Shown here in pieces: positions 28,028 through 36,698 of a stretch of 64,000 nucleotides of DNA. The stretch spans positions 62,001 to 126,000 of the forward strand of contig NZ_JAHBGE010000038.1 of the NCBI RefSeq assembly GCF_018390635.1. Direction: 5' to 3'. The stretch's first letter is position 1; every line of letters starts with the position of its first letter. The DNA is from Ancylobacter lacus. Lineage in GTDB: Bacteria; Pseudomonadota; Alphaproteobacteria; Rhizobiales; Xanthobacteraceae. The translations under genes and the position numbers were made by a program. The notes under the pieces are model-generated. The model did not search any database and was not told the origin of the DNA. It saw only the letters and a list, made by a program, of their open reading frames with translations.

Positions 28028-28531
28028 CCTCGTCTCCGCCTCGGCCGGCCTTGCCGCGCCCCGCCTCTCTCGCCCGCCGGCCGGCCTGCGCCGCCGCGGA
28101 TCGGACACGCCCTCTCTACCATCAATGAGGTGACCGTTCACCGCCGGCCGGCCTCGCCCCGCAATGCCGGGGCCGCCCCGGCCGGGCGGCGGCGCGGAGC
28201 GGCCCGGCCGGCAGGCCACACGACGGGGCCTTGCCCGTAAAGGCCGTGGCGGACGGTAACGGCCGGCGGCGCGCGAGCGCCGGTCCGGCGGCGGGGGACG
28301 GCGGGGGGACGACAGCGGAGAGCGGCCCCGGCCTGCGTCAGCCTGACGCGCCGGGCCGGCGGCCGCCGTGGCCGGCGCCGGGCCGGGCCGGCGGTCACAA
28401 CTTGGTTCCCTGCCACATTATCAGCACAAGTGGTGGGGAAGACATCGGGTGCGACCTTTCCGTTCCCGCCCCGCGCGGGAGCCCATGGAAGAGACGGCGG
28501 CCCGCTTCGGCCCTCGCCTTAGGAGATGAGC
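28028..28531. other. divergent regulatory gap, Crp-type regulator / pckA-like gene
   Basis: This 504-base gap has no credible gene. It is unusually GC-rich apart from an AT-richer patch near 28395-28450 (ACAACTTGG...CACATTATCAG), the best place for the pckA-like promoter, and the dyad at 28129-28142. No classic -35/-10 pair is clear. Confidence 0.5.
28129..28142. promoter_or_regulatory. candidate Crp/Fnr-type dyad
   Basis: GGTGA-CCGT-TCACC is an inverted repeat with a 4-base centre, the spacing used by FNR-type sites, and lies 102 bases upstream of the Crp/Fnr gene. Autoregulation is possible. A 5-bp arm can arise by chance, so support is weak. Confidence 0.3.
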
Positions 28532-30136
28532 ATGCAGGAAACCGGCACACGCAATCCCTCGACGGGCGCTGCCGCCTACGGCCTCGACGGCTCGGGAATC
28601 GTGTTCTGGAATCTCGCCGAACCCGCTCTGTACGAGCGCTCCATCGCCCGGGGCGAGGCGCGCCTCGCCGCCTCCGGGGCGCTGTGCGTGGATACCGCGC
28701 CGCTGGCCAGCGCCGCCCCGGCCGACCGCCGCGTTGTGCGCGAGGACGCCAGCGCGCCGGAGGGCTGGGAAGGCCACCGGCCGCTGGAGCGCGAGGCGTT
28801 CGACCGGCTGAAGGCCGACATGCTGGCCCACGCCGCCGGCCGCTCCATCTTCGCCCAGGACCTGCACGCCGGCGCGGATGCGGACTGGCGGCTCAACCTG
28901 CGGGCCTATTGCGAGCAGGCCTGGCACGGGCTTTTCCTGCGCACCCTGCTGCGGCGCCCGGCGCGGGAGACGCTGGCGACGTTCGTGCCCGACCTGACCC
29001 TGCTCTGCCTGCCCGGCTTCAAGGCCGACCCGGAGCGCCACGGCTTCACCGGCCCCGCCGCCGTCGCGATCGACCTCGCGCGCGGCGACATCCTGGTCTG
29101 CGGCACCAATGAGGGCGCCGAGCTGCGCAACGCGGTGCAGCTCTGCCTCGACCACGCGCTGCCCGGCCGTGGCGTGCTGCCGCTGCACGGCGCCGTCACC
29201 GTCAGCGAGGAGGGCGAGGCCGCGCTGCTGCTCGGCCATGACGGCAGCGGCAAGACCACGCTCGCCGCCGACGAGGGCCGCACCCTGATCGGCGACGACA
29301 GCCATGGCTGGGCGGCCTCGGGGCTGGTCAATCTCGAAGGCGGCTGCCACGTCCGCACCGAGGGGCTCAGCGCCGAGCGCGCGCCGGAGCTCCACGCCGC
29401 GGTGAACCGGTTCGGCACCCTGCTGGAGAATGTGGTGCTGCACCCCGACACCCGGGAGCCGAACTATGCCAGCACCGCGCTGGGCGAGACGCCGCGCGCC
29501 AGCTTCCCGCTGCGGGTGGTGCCCCATGCCAGCCTCAGCGGCCGCGCCCCGGCGCCCCGCGCCATCCTGCTGCTCTGCCGCGACACGCGCGGCGTGCTGC
29601 CGCCGATCGCCCGGCTGAAGCCGGCCACGGCGCTGTACCACTTCCTCTCCGGCTATGGCGCCCCGATGGCGGCGGCCGATGGCGCACCGGCCCATGCCGG
29701 CTTCTCGCCCTGCTTCGCCGGGGCGACGCTGGCGCACCACCCCTCCACCCACGCCGCCCGGCTGCGCGACCTGGTGCAGCGCCACGGCGCGACCTGCTGG
29801 CTGGTGAACACCGGCTGGATCGGCGGGCCGATGGGAACCGGCCGCCGGGTGCCGCTGGCTTTGACGCGCCGGCTGGTGGCGGCGGCGATCGACGGTGCGC
29901 TGGCCGAGGTCGACATGCGCACCGATCCCTATTTCGGCATCTCGGTGCCGACCTCGCTGCCGGGCGTCGAGCCCCAGCTTCTGAACCCCGCCCGGAGCTG
30001 GGCCAGCGCCAGCGCCTATGAGGCGGCGGCGCGGGCGCTGGTGGCGCTGTTCGTCGAGAATTTCGAGCGCTTCGAAACCGCCGTGGACGACGAGGTGCGC
30101 GGCGCCTGCCCCCGGCTGGCGGTAGCGGCGGAATAG
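28532..30136 (+). CDS. PEP carboxykinase (ATP)-like protein with altered active site
   Basis: A 534-residue homologue of alphaproteobacterial ATP-type PEP carboxykinase along its whole length, with a conserved C-terminal part (WLVNTGWIGGPMGTGRRVPL). Nucleotide-binding pieces survive in changed form: GHDGSGKTT (residues 235-243) and GDDSHGW (254-260; normally GDDEHGW). Residues for substrate and metal are lost: the HTGRSPKDK loop is LASAAPADR (about 58-66), EMKK is ELRN (197-200), and CYAK is CHVR (272-275). The metal-binding His (H219) remains. Catalysis of the normal reaction is doubtful, so this may be a pseudoenzyme or have a new role. ATG 28532 has AGGAG 6 bases upstream; ATG 28526 directly abuts it. 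Confidence 0.85.
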   Translation: MQETGTRNPSTGAAAYGLDGSGIVFWNLAEPALYERSIARGEARLAASGALCVDTAPLASAAPADRRVVREDASAPEGWEGHRPLEREAFDRLKADMLAHAAGRSIFAQDLHAGADADWRLNLRAYCEQAWHGLFLRTLLRRPARETLATFVPDLTLLCLPGFKADPERHGFTGPAAVAIDLARGDILVCGTNEGAELRNAVQLCLDHALPGRGVLPLHGAVTVSEEGEAALLLGHDGSGKTTLAADEGRTLIGDDSHGWAASGLVNLEGGCHVRTEGLSAERAPELHAAVNRFGTLLENVVLHPDTREPNYASTALGETPRASFPLRVVPHASLSGRAPAPRAILLLCRDTRGVLPPIARLKPATALYHFLSGYGAPMAAADGAPAHAGFSPCFAGATLAHHPSTHAARLRDLVQRHGATCWLVNTGWIGGPMGTGRRVPLALTRRLVAAAIDGALAEVDMRTDPYFGISVPTSLPGVEPQLLNPARSWASASAYEAAARALVALFVENFERFETAVDDEVRGACPRLAVAAE

Positions 30137-30185
30137 CGCCCGCCGCGCCCCCCCCCGAGGCGGCCGGCCGCGTTCCCGCTCGCGC

Positions 30186-31169
30186 TCAGCCGGCCTTGCG
30201 GCGGGCGACGCTGTCGGCGACCACGCAGAGCAGCTCGAACATCAGCGTCGCCCCGGTGAGGGCGGTGAGGCCCGAGGGGTCGAAGGGCGGCGAGACCTCG
30301 ACGAGGTCGGCGCCGATGATGTTCAGCCCCTCCAGCCGGCGCACCATCTGCTGCGCCTCCCGGGTGGTGACGCCGCCGATTTCCGGCGTGCCGGTGCCGG
30401 GCGCCTGGGAGGGGTCGATGATATCGATGTCGAACGACACATAGGTCGGCGCCGCGCCGACCAGCTCCCGCGCCTCCTGCATGACATCGGCGATGCCGCG
30501 CTCGACCAGCTCCTCGATGAAGACGATGCGGATGCCGACGGATTTGGCGTAATCGTAGTTCGACGCGTCGGAGATGGCGCCGCGCAGACCGATCTGGATC
30601 ACCCGCTTCGGGTCCAGCAGCCCCTCCTCCACCGCCCGGCGGAACGGCGTGCCGTGGGTGTAGCGGTGGCCGCCGAAGAAGCTGTCATAGGTGTCGGAAT
30701 GGGCGTCGAAATGGATCATGCCCACCGGCCCGCCAAGGGCCGGGTTGTCCTTCACCAGCCCGCGCAGGATCGGCAGCGAGATGAGGTGGTCGCCGCCCGC
30801 CGTCAGCGGGGTGGCGCCGGCGGCGCGGATGCCGGCGTAGAAGGCGGTGATGGCGTCGAGGCACTCCATCAGGTCGATGGGATTCACCGGGGCGTCGCCG
30901 CAGTCGCCCACCTTAACGAGGTCATAGGGCGAGATGCCGGAGGCGTGGTGCACCCGGCGGGTGAGGCTCGACTGGTTGCGGATCTCGCGCGGGCCATGGC
31001 GGGTGCCGGCGCGGTTGGTGGTGCCGCCGTCGAACGGCACGCCCACCAGCGCGACATCGACCTCCTCCGGCCGCGCCATCGGCAGCCGCATGAAGGTGGG
31101 GATGCCGGAATAGCGCGGGGTGGTGCCGGAATCGACCGGCTGGAAATCGGCGAGGGTCTTCTGGGTCAC
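30186..31169 (-). CDS. ureohydrolase, agmatinase/guanidino-acid hydrolase type
   Basis: A 327-residue member of the arginase/agmatinase family that hydrolyses a guanidino group to an amine plus urea with two Mn or Ni ions. Metal ligands are present: GGDH (125-128), DAHSDTYD (155-162) and DIDIIDP near residue 250; HGTPF is also retained. Close relatives include agmatinase, guanidinobutyrase, guanidinopropionase and guanidine hydrolase, which cannot be separated by eye. It follows the creatininase gene by 13 bases, so the substrate may be creatine or another product of that enzyme rather than agmatine. Confidence 0.88.
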   Translation of the reverse strand: MTQKTLADFQPVDSGTTPRYSGIPTFMRLPMARPEEVDVALVGVPFDGGTTNRAGTRHGPREIRNQSSLTRRVHHASGISPYDLVKVGDCGDAPVNPIDLMECLDAITAFYAGIRAAGATPLTAGGDHLISLPILRGLVKDNPALGGPVGMIHFDAHSDTYDSFFGGHRYTHGTPFRRAVEEGLLDPKRVIQIGLRGAISDASNYDYAKSVGIRIVFIEELVERGIADVMQEARELVGAAPTYVSFDIDIIDPSQAPGTGTPEIGGVTTREAQQMVRRLEGLNIIGADLVEVSPPFDPSGLTALTGATLMFELLCVVADSVARRKAG

Positions 31170-31182
31170 GTCGGCGGTTCCG

Positions 31183-31959
31183 TCAGAGGTTGAAGGCGGC
31201 GGTCACCGCCTCGGTGATGAGCGCGACATGGTCGTCCATCAGCAGCCGGCCCTTTTCCGCGCTGGAACCCCGCGCATCGGCCAGCACGCCGGACGGCGGG
31301 CCGAACCCCTCCGGCGTCGGCCAGATGTCGTAGGCGGGGAAGGTGGCCGGGCCGTCGGCGGGCACCTTGTCCATCTCCACCAGCTCCGGGCGCAGATGCA
31401 GCATCAGCGAGGTCTCGATGAGGCTGGCATGCTCCAGCTCGGTGCCGGGGAAGCTGCCGGGGGCGAAGATGCGCTCATGCGTGGCGCGGTGCACGAAGTC
31501 CCAGTATTCCAGCCGCATCACCTTCATGTCGGCGATGCCCTCGCGCGCCAGCTCGCGGAAGGCGAGGTCGATGCCCTCCACCGCCGGCCAGCCATTCTCG
31601 AAATGGCCGATCACCACCACGAGGCGCTTCACCCCGTCGCGGCCGAGCGCGCGCACGATGTCGCGCACCACCAGGATGAAGGTGGAGACGTCGAGGCTGG
31701 TGGTGCCGGGAAAGCTCTCGCCGCCGCCGGAGCGGGGCTTGGACTTGCAGCCATAGGGCACGGTGGGCGCCACGAGGCCGCCGACCCTGCGCGCCACCGC
31801 CTCGCACACCGCCGTGGGGATGACGACGTCGACGCTGAGCGGGGAGTGCGGCCCGTGCTGCTCGGTGGCGCCGAGGGCGAGGAACACCGGCGCGCCGGCC
31901 TCGATCTTCGCCTGATATTCCGGCCAGCTCAGCTCGGCCATGAAGACGCTGTCGACCAT
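31183..31959 (-). CDS. creatininase (creatinine amidohydrolase)
   Basis: A 258-residue metal-dependent amidohydrolase. The metal motif ALGATEQHGPHSPLSVDVV and the distinctive GHFENGWPAVEGIDLAFREL and MKVMRLEYWDFV match true creatininase of Pseudomonas better than the general mycofactocin/F420-type relatives of the family, to my memory. It should open creatinine to creatine. The start at ATG 31959 is preferred because a plausible promoter lies at 32060-32087, which makes the longer reading frame from 32064 overlap the -10 box. First gene of a two-gene operon with the ureohydrolase. Confidence 0.82.
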   Translation of the reverse strand: MVDSVFMAELSWPEYQAKIEAGAPVFLALGATEQHGPHSPLSVDVVIPTAVCEAVARRVGGLVAPTVPYGCKSKPRSGGGESFPGTTSLDVSTFILVVRDIVRALGRDGVKRLVVVIGHFENGWPAVEGIDLAFRELAREGIADMKVMRLEYWDFVHRATHERIFAPGSFPGTELEHASLIETSLMLHLRPELVEMDKVPADGPATFPAYDIWPTPEGFGPPSGVLADARGSSAEKGRLLMDDHVALITEAVTAAFNL

Positions 31960-32506
31960 GGGGGATGTCTCAACCGATTCCGACACACGCTGGCGAGCGG
32001 CATTTGCATTTCGGAATCCGCTCAACCAAAGGGTGTCGCCGGTTCCGATCGCCTTTAGCGCCATAGCAATTTCAGGCGTTTAGTCAATCCTCGGCATCAG
32101 CCTTGCCCTGTTCGTCGCCGGAGCCGGCGCGGTCTGTCCACGGCGGCGCGACGCTGTCCGGGCGCGATCCGCCGCGCCGTCGGATGCGCCGCGCCGGTGG
32201 CCGGACGAGCCGCGTGTCGCGTCATCGCGGAAGGGGCGGACGTTCGCATGCCCCGCCTGGGTATTGGATGAAGGACTGACCGAGGCTTCGCGGCGTGCGG
32301 CTGTCCGGCATCCATGCCGGGGCGCTGGCGGGATGGAGCTGCCGGCCTCTGCCGTCGTGGGCCGCGCGCAGGGCGGCGGCTGCGCCGGCGGCTGGCGCCG
32401 GGCCGACATGCCACCGGCGGCCACGCGCAGGCGCGGCCACCGGGAGACGTCGTGACGAGCCGGGCCGGTGTCCGACCCGGCCTCGGGGATTGCCCCGGCG
32501 TGTGAC
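31960..32506. other. non-coding gap upstream of creatininase
   Basis: This 547-base gap contains the creatininase promoter and leader at its left end. The leader holds an 8-bp inverted repeat (GATTCCGA at 31976-31983 and TCGGAATC at 32011-32018) and a repeated CTCAACC. From 32100 to 32506 there is only GC-rich sequence with no supported gene; it also serves as the 3' flank of the solo binding-protein gene. Confidence 0.5.
32060..32087 (-). promoter_or_regulatory. candidate promoter of the creatininase operon
   Basis: On the minus strand TTGACT (32082-32087) and TATGGC (32060-32065) are 16 bases apart. The -35 is good and the -10 weak. Transcription would begin near 32053, leaving a leader of about 95 bases with a stem-forming repeat. 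Confidence 0.4.
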
Positions 32507-33847
32507 TCAGGACTTGGCGTTTGGCGAGGGGCCGAAGAACTTGATCTTGTAGTGGTCGCGGTACTCCGCCGTCACCGCCTCCCACTCGCCATTGGTCTTG
32601 GCGTCGAGATAGGCCTTCGGATAGGTCCAGCCGTCGGGCTTGGGAATGCCGGCCCACTCCTGGTCGATGTCGAGGGGGAAGACCTCGGCCTGGGGATCCC
32701 AGTCGGCAGGGTGCAGGACCTTGGAGAGACGGCGGTAATCGAAGGGTTCGACCCCGTTATTGTCGACATAGCGCTTCAGATAGACGTCGACATTGTCGCG
32801 CGTGGTGGTCACGGAGCGCCAGTAGAGCAGGCGCTCGGCGGCGCGCGGCTTCCATCCATGCGTCACGTCGTAGAGCCGGGCGGTAAAGGAGGCGCCGAAA
32901 TAGGCCGGGCTGTTCGCGCTGGTGGCAAGCTGCGTGCCCTGGGCGATCGCCCGCGCGCCCTCGCTCGTGCCGTCGGCGCCGACCACGAGCACATCCTTGC
33001 CGGGCTGCACGCCGGCATTGCGCAGGGCCGCGATCACCCCCTGCGCCACGTCGTCGTTCTGCGCCACGACGCCGACGATGTTCTTGTACCGGGCCAGCAG
33101 GTCCTCGGTCGCCTTGAGCGAGTCCTCGCGGTTGAAATTGCCGGGAAGCTGGCCGACCAGCCTGGTCTTCGGAAAGTCCTTGAAGGCATCGTCCCGACCG
33201 CGGCTGCGCACCGTGTCCGTCGAGAAGCCCGGCACGCCGGTGACGGCCACGATGTCGCCGCCGCCGAAGTCCCTGGTGACGGTTTCCAGCAGCTTGACGG
33301 TGACGCCGCGATGGGCCGAGAACTCCTCGGGCACGGCGTAGAGCGTGTAGTAGTCGCTGGCGTCAAACGGCGTGAACCACGGCAGCGTGGCCCAGACATT
33401 GGCGAAATAGACCTGATTGTCCTGCGAGAGCTGGGCGATGCGCTTGAGCGCGCTGCCATCCGAGGCATGCAGGATGATGCCGCCGGAGCCGATGGTCGCC
33501 TGCTGCTCGAACTGGTTGAGCTGGCGCTGGCTATCGAATTGACCATCAAGGAAGGTGTAGCCGAGGCCCAACGCCTTGCTGGCCGCCTCGACCGCCTTGC
33601 TCGCCTGGATCATGTACTCGACGCGCGAGGTCCAGGCGAGATAGGCGAGCTTGCCGTCCGGCGACGCCACGGCAACCGAGGGCAGCCCGGCCATGCCGGC
33701 CGTGGCGCTGGCGATGGCTCCCGCCGAGGCCAGCGCCAGGAAGTCGCGCCGTGAGACACCGCGGGTGTCCAGGCGTTCGAGGTGTTCGTCGACCACCTTC
33801 CTGTTGTCGAAATCGGGAAACCGCGAGGGATCTATCGGCCGGGCCAT
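32507..33847 (-). CDS. solo ribose-type ABC substrate-binding protein, Tat-exported
   Basis: A 446-residue periplasmic binding protein of the ribose/sugar (peripl_BP_4) type. It has a long 31-residue leader before a twin-arginine signal (VSRRDFLALASAG, Arg33-Arg34) and then the mature domain starting GKLAYLAWTSRVEYM. It is a paralogue of the binding protein at 44334: they share the leader form LDTxGVSRRDFLALASAG, QFDSQRQLNQFEQQ, LPWFTPFxAxDYYTLYAVPEEF and the C-terminal PKAYLDAKTNGEWEAV. It is transcribed alone from its own promoter with a dyad like those of the two operons nearby, and has no dedicated ATPase or permease, so it probably shares one of theirs. Confidence 0.87.
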   Translation of the reverse strand: MARPIDPSRFPDFDNRKVVDEHLERLDTRGVSRRDFLALASAGAIASATAGMAGLPSVAVASPDGKLAYLAWTSRVEYMIQASKAVEAASKALGLGYTFLDGQFDSQRQLNQFEQQATIGSGGIILHASDGSALKRIAQLSQDNQVYFANVWATLPWFTPFDASDYYTLYAVPEEFSAHRGVTVKLLETVTRDFGGGDIVAVTGVPGFSTDTVRSRGRDDAFKDFPKTRLVGQLPGNFNREDSLKATEDLLARYKNIVGVVAQNDDVAQGVIAALRNAGVQPGKDVLVVGADGTSEGARAIAQGTQLATSANSPAYFGASFTARLYDVTHGWKPRAAERLLYWRSVTTTRDNVDVYLKRYVDNNGVEPFDYRRLSKVLHPADWDPQAEVFPLDIDQEWAGIPKPDGWTYPKAYLDAKTNGEWEAVTAEYRDHYKIKFFGPSPNAKS

Positions 33848-33877
33848 ATCGCTTCACCATGGTGAGATTTACATATA

Positions 33878-33896
33878 ATCTATAGTATAAATAGAT
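33878..33896 (-). promoter_or_regulatory. shared operator, copy 3 (solo binding protein)
   Basis: The dyad ATCTAT-N7-ATAGAT lies 31 bases before the gene. It overlaps a promoter on the minus strand made of TTGCCA (33905-33910), a 17-base spacer and TACTAT (33882-33887). The same half-site and N7 spacing occur before the nine-gene operon. Confidence 0.65.
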
Positions 33897-34033
33897 AATT
33901 TGAGTGGCAAGCGAAATGTGGGCAAAGAGGCCTGCGATGGGCCGCCCGCCGCGGCGGGTCGCCGGGTTGGACGACGGCGATGCCGGTCCGCCGGACCGGG
34001 TGGTTTCCTTCGCCCGGGACCGGACGCCGAAGG

Positions 34034-35263
34034 CTAGACGCGGCCGATGCGCCACGACTGGGGCGGCAGCGTGCCGTTCACCGCGAAGTCGCCGACGATG
34101 CGGTCCTTGTAGATGCGGGGATTGTGCGAGGCGAGCGTGCGGGCGTTGCGCCAGTGCCGGTCGAGCCCGGCGCTGCGCAGCGTCGCCGAGGCGCCGAGCG
34201 CATCGAACAGCACGGTCGTGGCGTTGAAGACGAGGTCGGTGACCACGCTGACGGACTGGGCGGATTCGAGCTCGGCGAGGGCGAGCGCGGTCGGATCGGA
34301 CGCGGCCTTCCCGTCGCCGGAGTTCGCCGCCCGCTCCACCGCCTCCGCCACCCTGGTGACGATGGCGCCCGCCGCATAGGCGGCGCCATGGACGCGCCCG
34401 ACCACCTGCAGCACCTGCGGGTCAAGGCGCGGCAAGGGGCCTGCGGCGTGGGTATAGCTCCGCTGGCGCCGGGCGACGGCCTCGGCGACGTCGCGCGCCG
34501 CCGCCCGGGCGATGCCGGCCAGCGTCGACAGGTGGACGAGCTGGTAGAAGGGCAGCGTGTAGCCGAAGATCGCGGCGTCCTCGACCAGATCGGCGTCCTC
34601 GACCTCCACCTCGTCGAAGAGCGCGGTGCCGCTCGCGGTCAGGGTCTGGCCGAAGCCGTCCCAGTCGTCCAGCACCTGCACGCCGGGCGCGTCGCGTCGC
34701 ACCACCGCCGTCACCGAGCCGCCGTCCTCGACGCAGGTTGTGGCGACGTGGATCCATTCGGCATAGAGCGAGCCGGTGGTGTAGAATTTGCGGCCGTCGA
34801 TCCGCCAGCGGTCCTGGTGACGGCGCAGCGTCGTCTCGAACGCCGCCTGGGCTGCGTCTCCCGCCTCGCTGCGGGCGCTGCCGGCGGTCTCGCCGCGTGC
34901 CAGACGCGGCAGCCACGCCTCGCGCCGTCCGGGTACATCGGTATGAAGGATCTCCTCGACGAAGCCGAAATGCGCCCGCAGCGCCTGCGTGAGATTGGAA
35001 TCGGCGGCGGAGAGCTCAATCAGCAGGTTGAAGAATTCCGGCAGGCTCGCGCCCGCGCCGCCGTCGGCCTCCGGCAGGCGCACGGCGGTGAAGCCGGCTT
35101 CCTTCAGCCAGCCGATCTCGGCATGGGGCAGCGTGCGGCTGCGCTCGCGCGCGACCGCATTGGCCCGGATGCGTTCGAAGAGCGGACGGAATCGCGCCGC
35201 CAGGGTCTCATAGCGCGAACTCGGCCCAACGCCCCACGCCTCTTTGATCTGCGTCGCCGTCAT
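34034..35263 (-). CDS. DszC/SfnB-like acyl-CoA-dehydrogenase-fold oxidoreductase
   Basis: A 409-residue flavoprotein of the acyl-CoA dehydrogenase fold in the DszC/SfnB branch, which uses reduced flavin and oxygen to attack sulfur or nitrogen compounds. Typical pieces are LKEAGFTAVRLPEADGGAGASL, the beta-barrel WRIDGRKFYTTGSLYAEWI and the C-terminal helices NPRIYKDRIVGDFAVNG. ATG 35263 follows GAGGGA at a good distance; ATG 35278 is an alternative. It is last in the six-gene importer operon and pairs with the monooxygenase just upstream, as DszC pairs with DszA in sulfur removal. Confidence 0.82.
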   Translation of the reverse strand: MTATQIKEAWGVGPSSRYETLAARFRPLFERIRANAVARERSRTLPHAEIGWLKEAGFTAVRLPEADGGAGASLPEFFNLLIELSAADSNLTQALRAHFGFVEEILHTDVPGRREAWLPRLARGETAGSARSEAGDAAQAAFETTLRRHQDRWRIDGRKFYTTGSLYAEWIHVATTCVEDGGSVTAVVRRDAPGVQVLDDWDGFGQTLTASGTALFDEVEVEDADLVEDAAIFGYTLPFYQLVHLSTLAGIARAAARDVAEAVARRQRSYTHAAGPLPRLDPQVLQVVGRVHGAAYAAGAIVTRVAEAVERAANSGDGKAASDPTALALAELESAQSVSVVTDLVFNATTVLFDALGASATLRSAGLDRHWRNARTLASHNPRIYKDRIVGDFAVNGTLPPQSWRIGRV

Positions 35264-35288
35264 CGTGTCGTCCCTCATATGAGCGATG

Positions 35289-36698
35289 TCAGGCCGTCCG
35301 CAGGGCCGGCCCGACACCGAAGCGGAAGGTGGCCGCGGGATGGGTCGCGGGAAGCCGCGGGCCATTGCCGAACAGCTTCTCGCGGAAGGTGCCGGGGGCG
35401 TAGTGCGCCGGGTAGCGTCCGCGCCGCTCCAGCTCGGGCACGACCAGTTCGACGACGTCGCGGAAGCCGCCATCCATCACGGCGTAGGAGAGATTGAAGC
35501 CGTCGATGCCGGTGGCGGCGATCCAGTCCTCAAGCTCGTCGGCGACGGTTGCGGGCGTGCCGGTGGTGACCGGGCTCAGCCCGCCGATGCCGCACCAGGC
35601 GGCGATTTCGCGGATGGTCCAGACCCGTCCGGGATCGGCGGCGCTCATCGCCTCCACCACCGACTGGATGGCGTTGCTTTCCACATGCTCGAACGGATCG
35701 TCGAGCCGGTAGCGGCTGAGATCGACGCCGATCCAGCCCGACATCATGGCAAGCGCGCCTTCCTCGGAAGCATAGCGCGCGTAGTCGGCCCGCTTGTCTT
35801 CAGCTTCGGCGGCGGTGGGCGCGATGATGAGCGTGTGTTCGGCGACGATGGGCACGCTGGCGGGATCACGCCCGGCCTCCGCCAGCGCGGCGCGCAGGTG
35901 GTCGACCGTTCGCCTGAGCGCGATCCTCGACGGAGCGCCGACGAAGATGCATTCGGCGTGGCGCGCCGCGAAGGCCCGGCCGCGCCGCGAGGCCCCGGCC
36001 TGATAGAGCACGGGCGTGCGCTGCGGCGATGGCTCGGCCAGATGCGGGCCGGCGACGTCGAAATGCGAGCCGTGGTGGTCGATGGGGCGGATGCGCGAGG
36101 GGTCGGCATAAAGGCCGCCATGCTTGTCCCGGCGCACCGCATCGTCGGCCCAGGAGCCCTCCCACAGCTTGTAGCAGACCTCGAGATACTCCTCGGCGCG
36201 CTCGTAGCGGGCATCGTGCGGGAGCTGCCCGGCCCGGCCGAAATTGCGCGCGGCGCTGTCGAGGGCGGAGGTGACGATGTTCCAGCCGATCCGCCCGCCG
36301 GTGAGATGGTCGAGCGTGGAGAAGCGGCGGGCGAGGCTGAAGGGGTGCTCGTAGCTCACCGAGCAGGTGACGCCGAAGCAAAGGTGCCGGGTGGCCGCGG
36401 CCATCGCCGGCACCAGCAGCAGGGGATCGTTGACCGGAACGTGCAGCCCGTGCCGGAAGGCCGGTGCCATCGAGCCGCCGAACGCCTCGTAGGTGCCGAG
36501 CGTGTCGGCGAGGAACATGGCGGAGAAGCGGCCCCGTTCCAGCAGCCGCGCGAGCGCGATCCAGTGGTCGAGGCGCGTATAGGCGGTGGAGCTGTCGTCG
36601 GGATGGCGCCAGAGCCCGGGCGACAGATGGCTCGGCGTGTTCATCACGAAGGCGTTGAGGATGATCGGTCTGGACACGGCGGGCGCCTCACGCCGCAT
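35289..36698 (-). CDS. NtaA/SnaA/DszA-family flavin-dependent monooxygenase
   Basis: A 469-residue luciferase-like monooxygenase of the NtaA/DszA class, which cleaves C-S or C-N bonds with FMNH2 from a separate reductase. Signature parts are ILNAFVMNTPSHLSPGLWRHP at the start, LAxRFSTLDHLTGGRIGWNIVTSA for FMN binding, and PQRTPVLYQAGASRRGRAFAA. ATG 36698 overlaps the end of the upstream permease by 11 bases; a GTG at 36677 with GAGGCG before it is a possible real start. It is related to the enzymes at 42870 and 45707. No flavin reductase is encoded in this operon. Confidence 0.9.
   Translation of the reverse strand: MRREAPAVSRPIILNAFVMNTPSHLSPGLWRHPDDSSTAYTRLDHWIALARLLERGRFSAMFLADTLGTYEAFGGSMAPAFRHGLHVPVNDPLLLVPAMAAATRHLCFGVTCSVSYEHPFSLARRFSTLDHLTGGRIGWNIVTSALDSAARNFGRAGQLPHDARYERAEEYLEVCYKLWEGSWADDAVRRDKHGGLYADPSRIRPIDHHGSHFDVAGPHLAEPSPQRTPVLYQAGASRRGRAFAARHAECIFVGAPSRIALRRTVDHLRAALAEAGRDPASVPIVAEHTLIIAPTAAEAEDKRADYARYASEEGALAMMSGWIGVDLSRYRLDDPFEHVESNAIQSVVEAMSAADPGRVWTIREIAAWCGIGGLSPVTTGTPATVADELEDWIAATGIDGFNLSYAVMDGGFRDVVELVVPELERRGRYPAHYAPGTFREKLFGNGPRLPATHPAATFRFGVGPALRTA

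Noticed and set aside
28532-30136. Naming the gene pckA without comment
   Set aside because: Several residues needed for the PEPCK reaction are replaced, so the standard name would overstate the function.
31960-32053. Guanidine riboswitch before the creatininase-ureohydrolase operon
   Set aside because: The leader has one stem but not the paired ACGR loops of the small class or the conserved core of larger classes that I would recognise.
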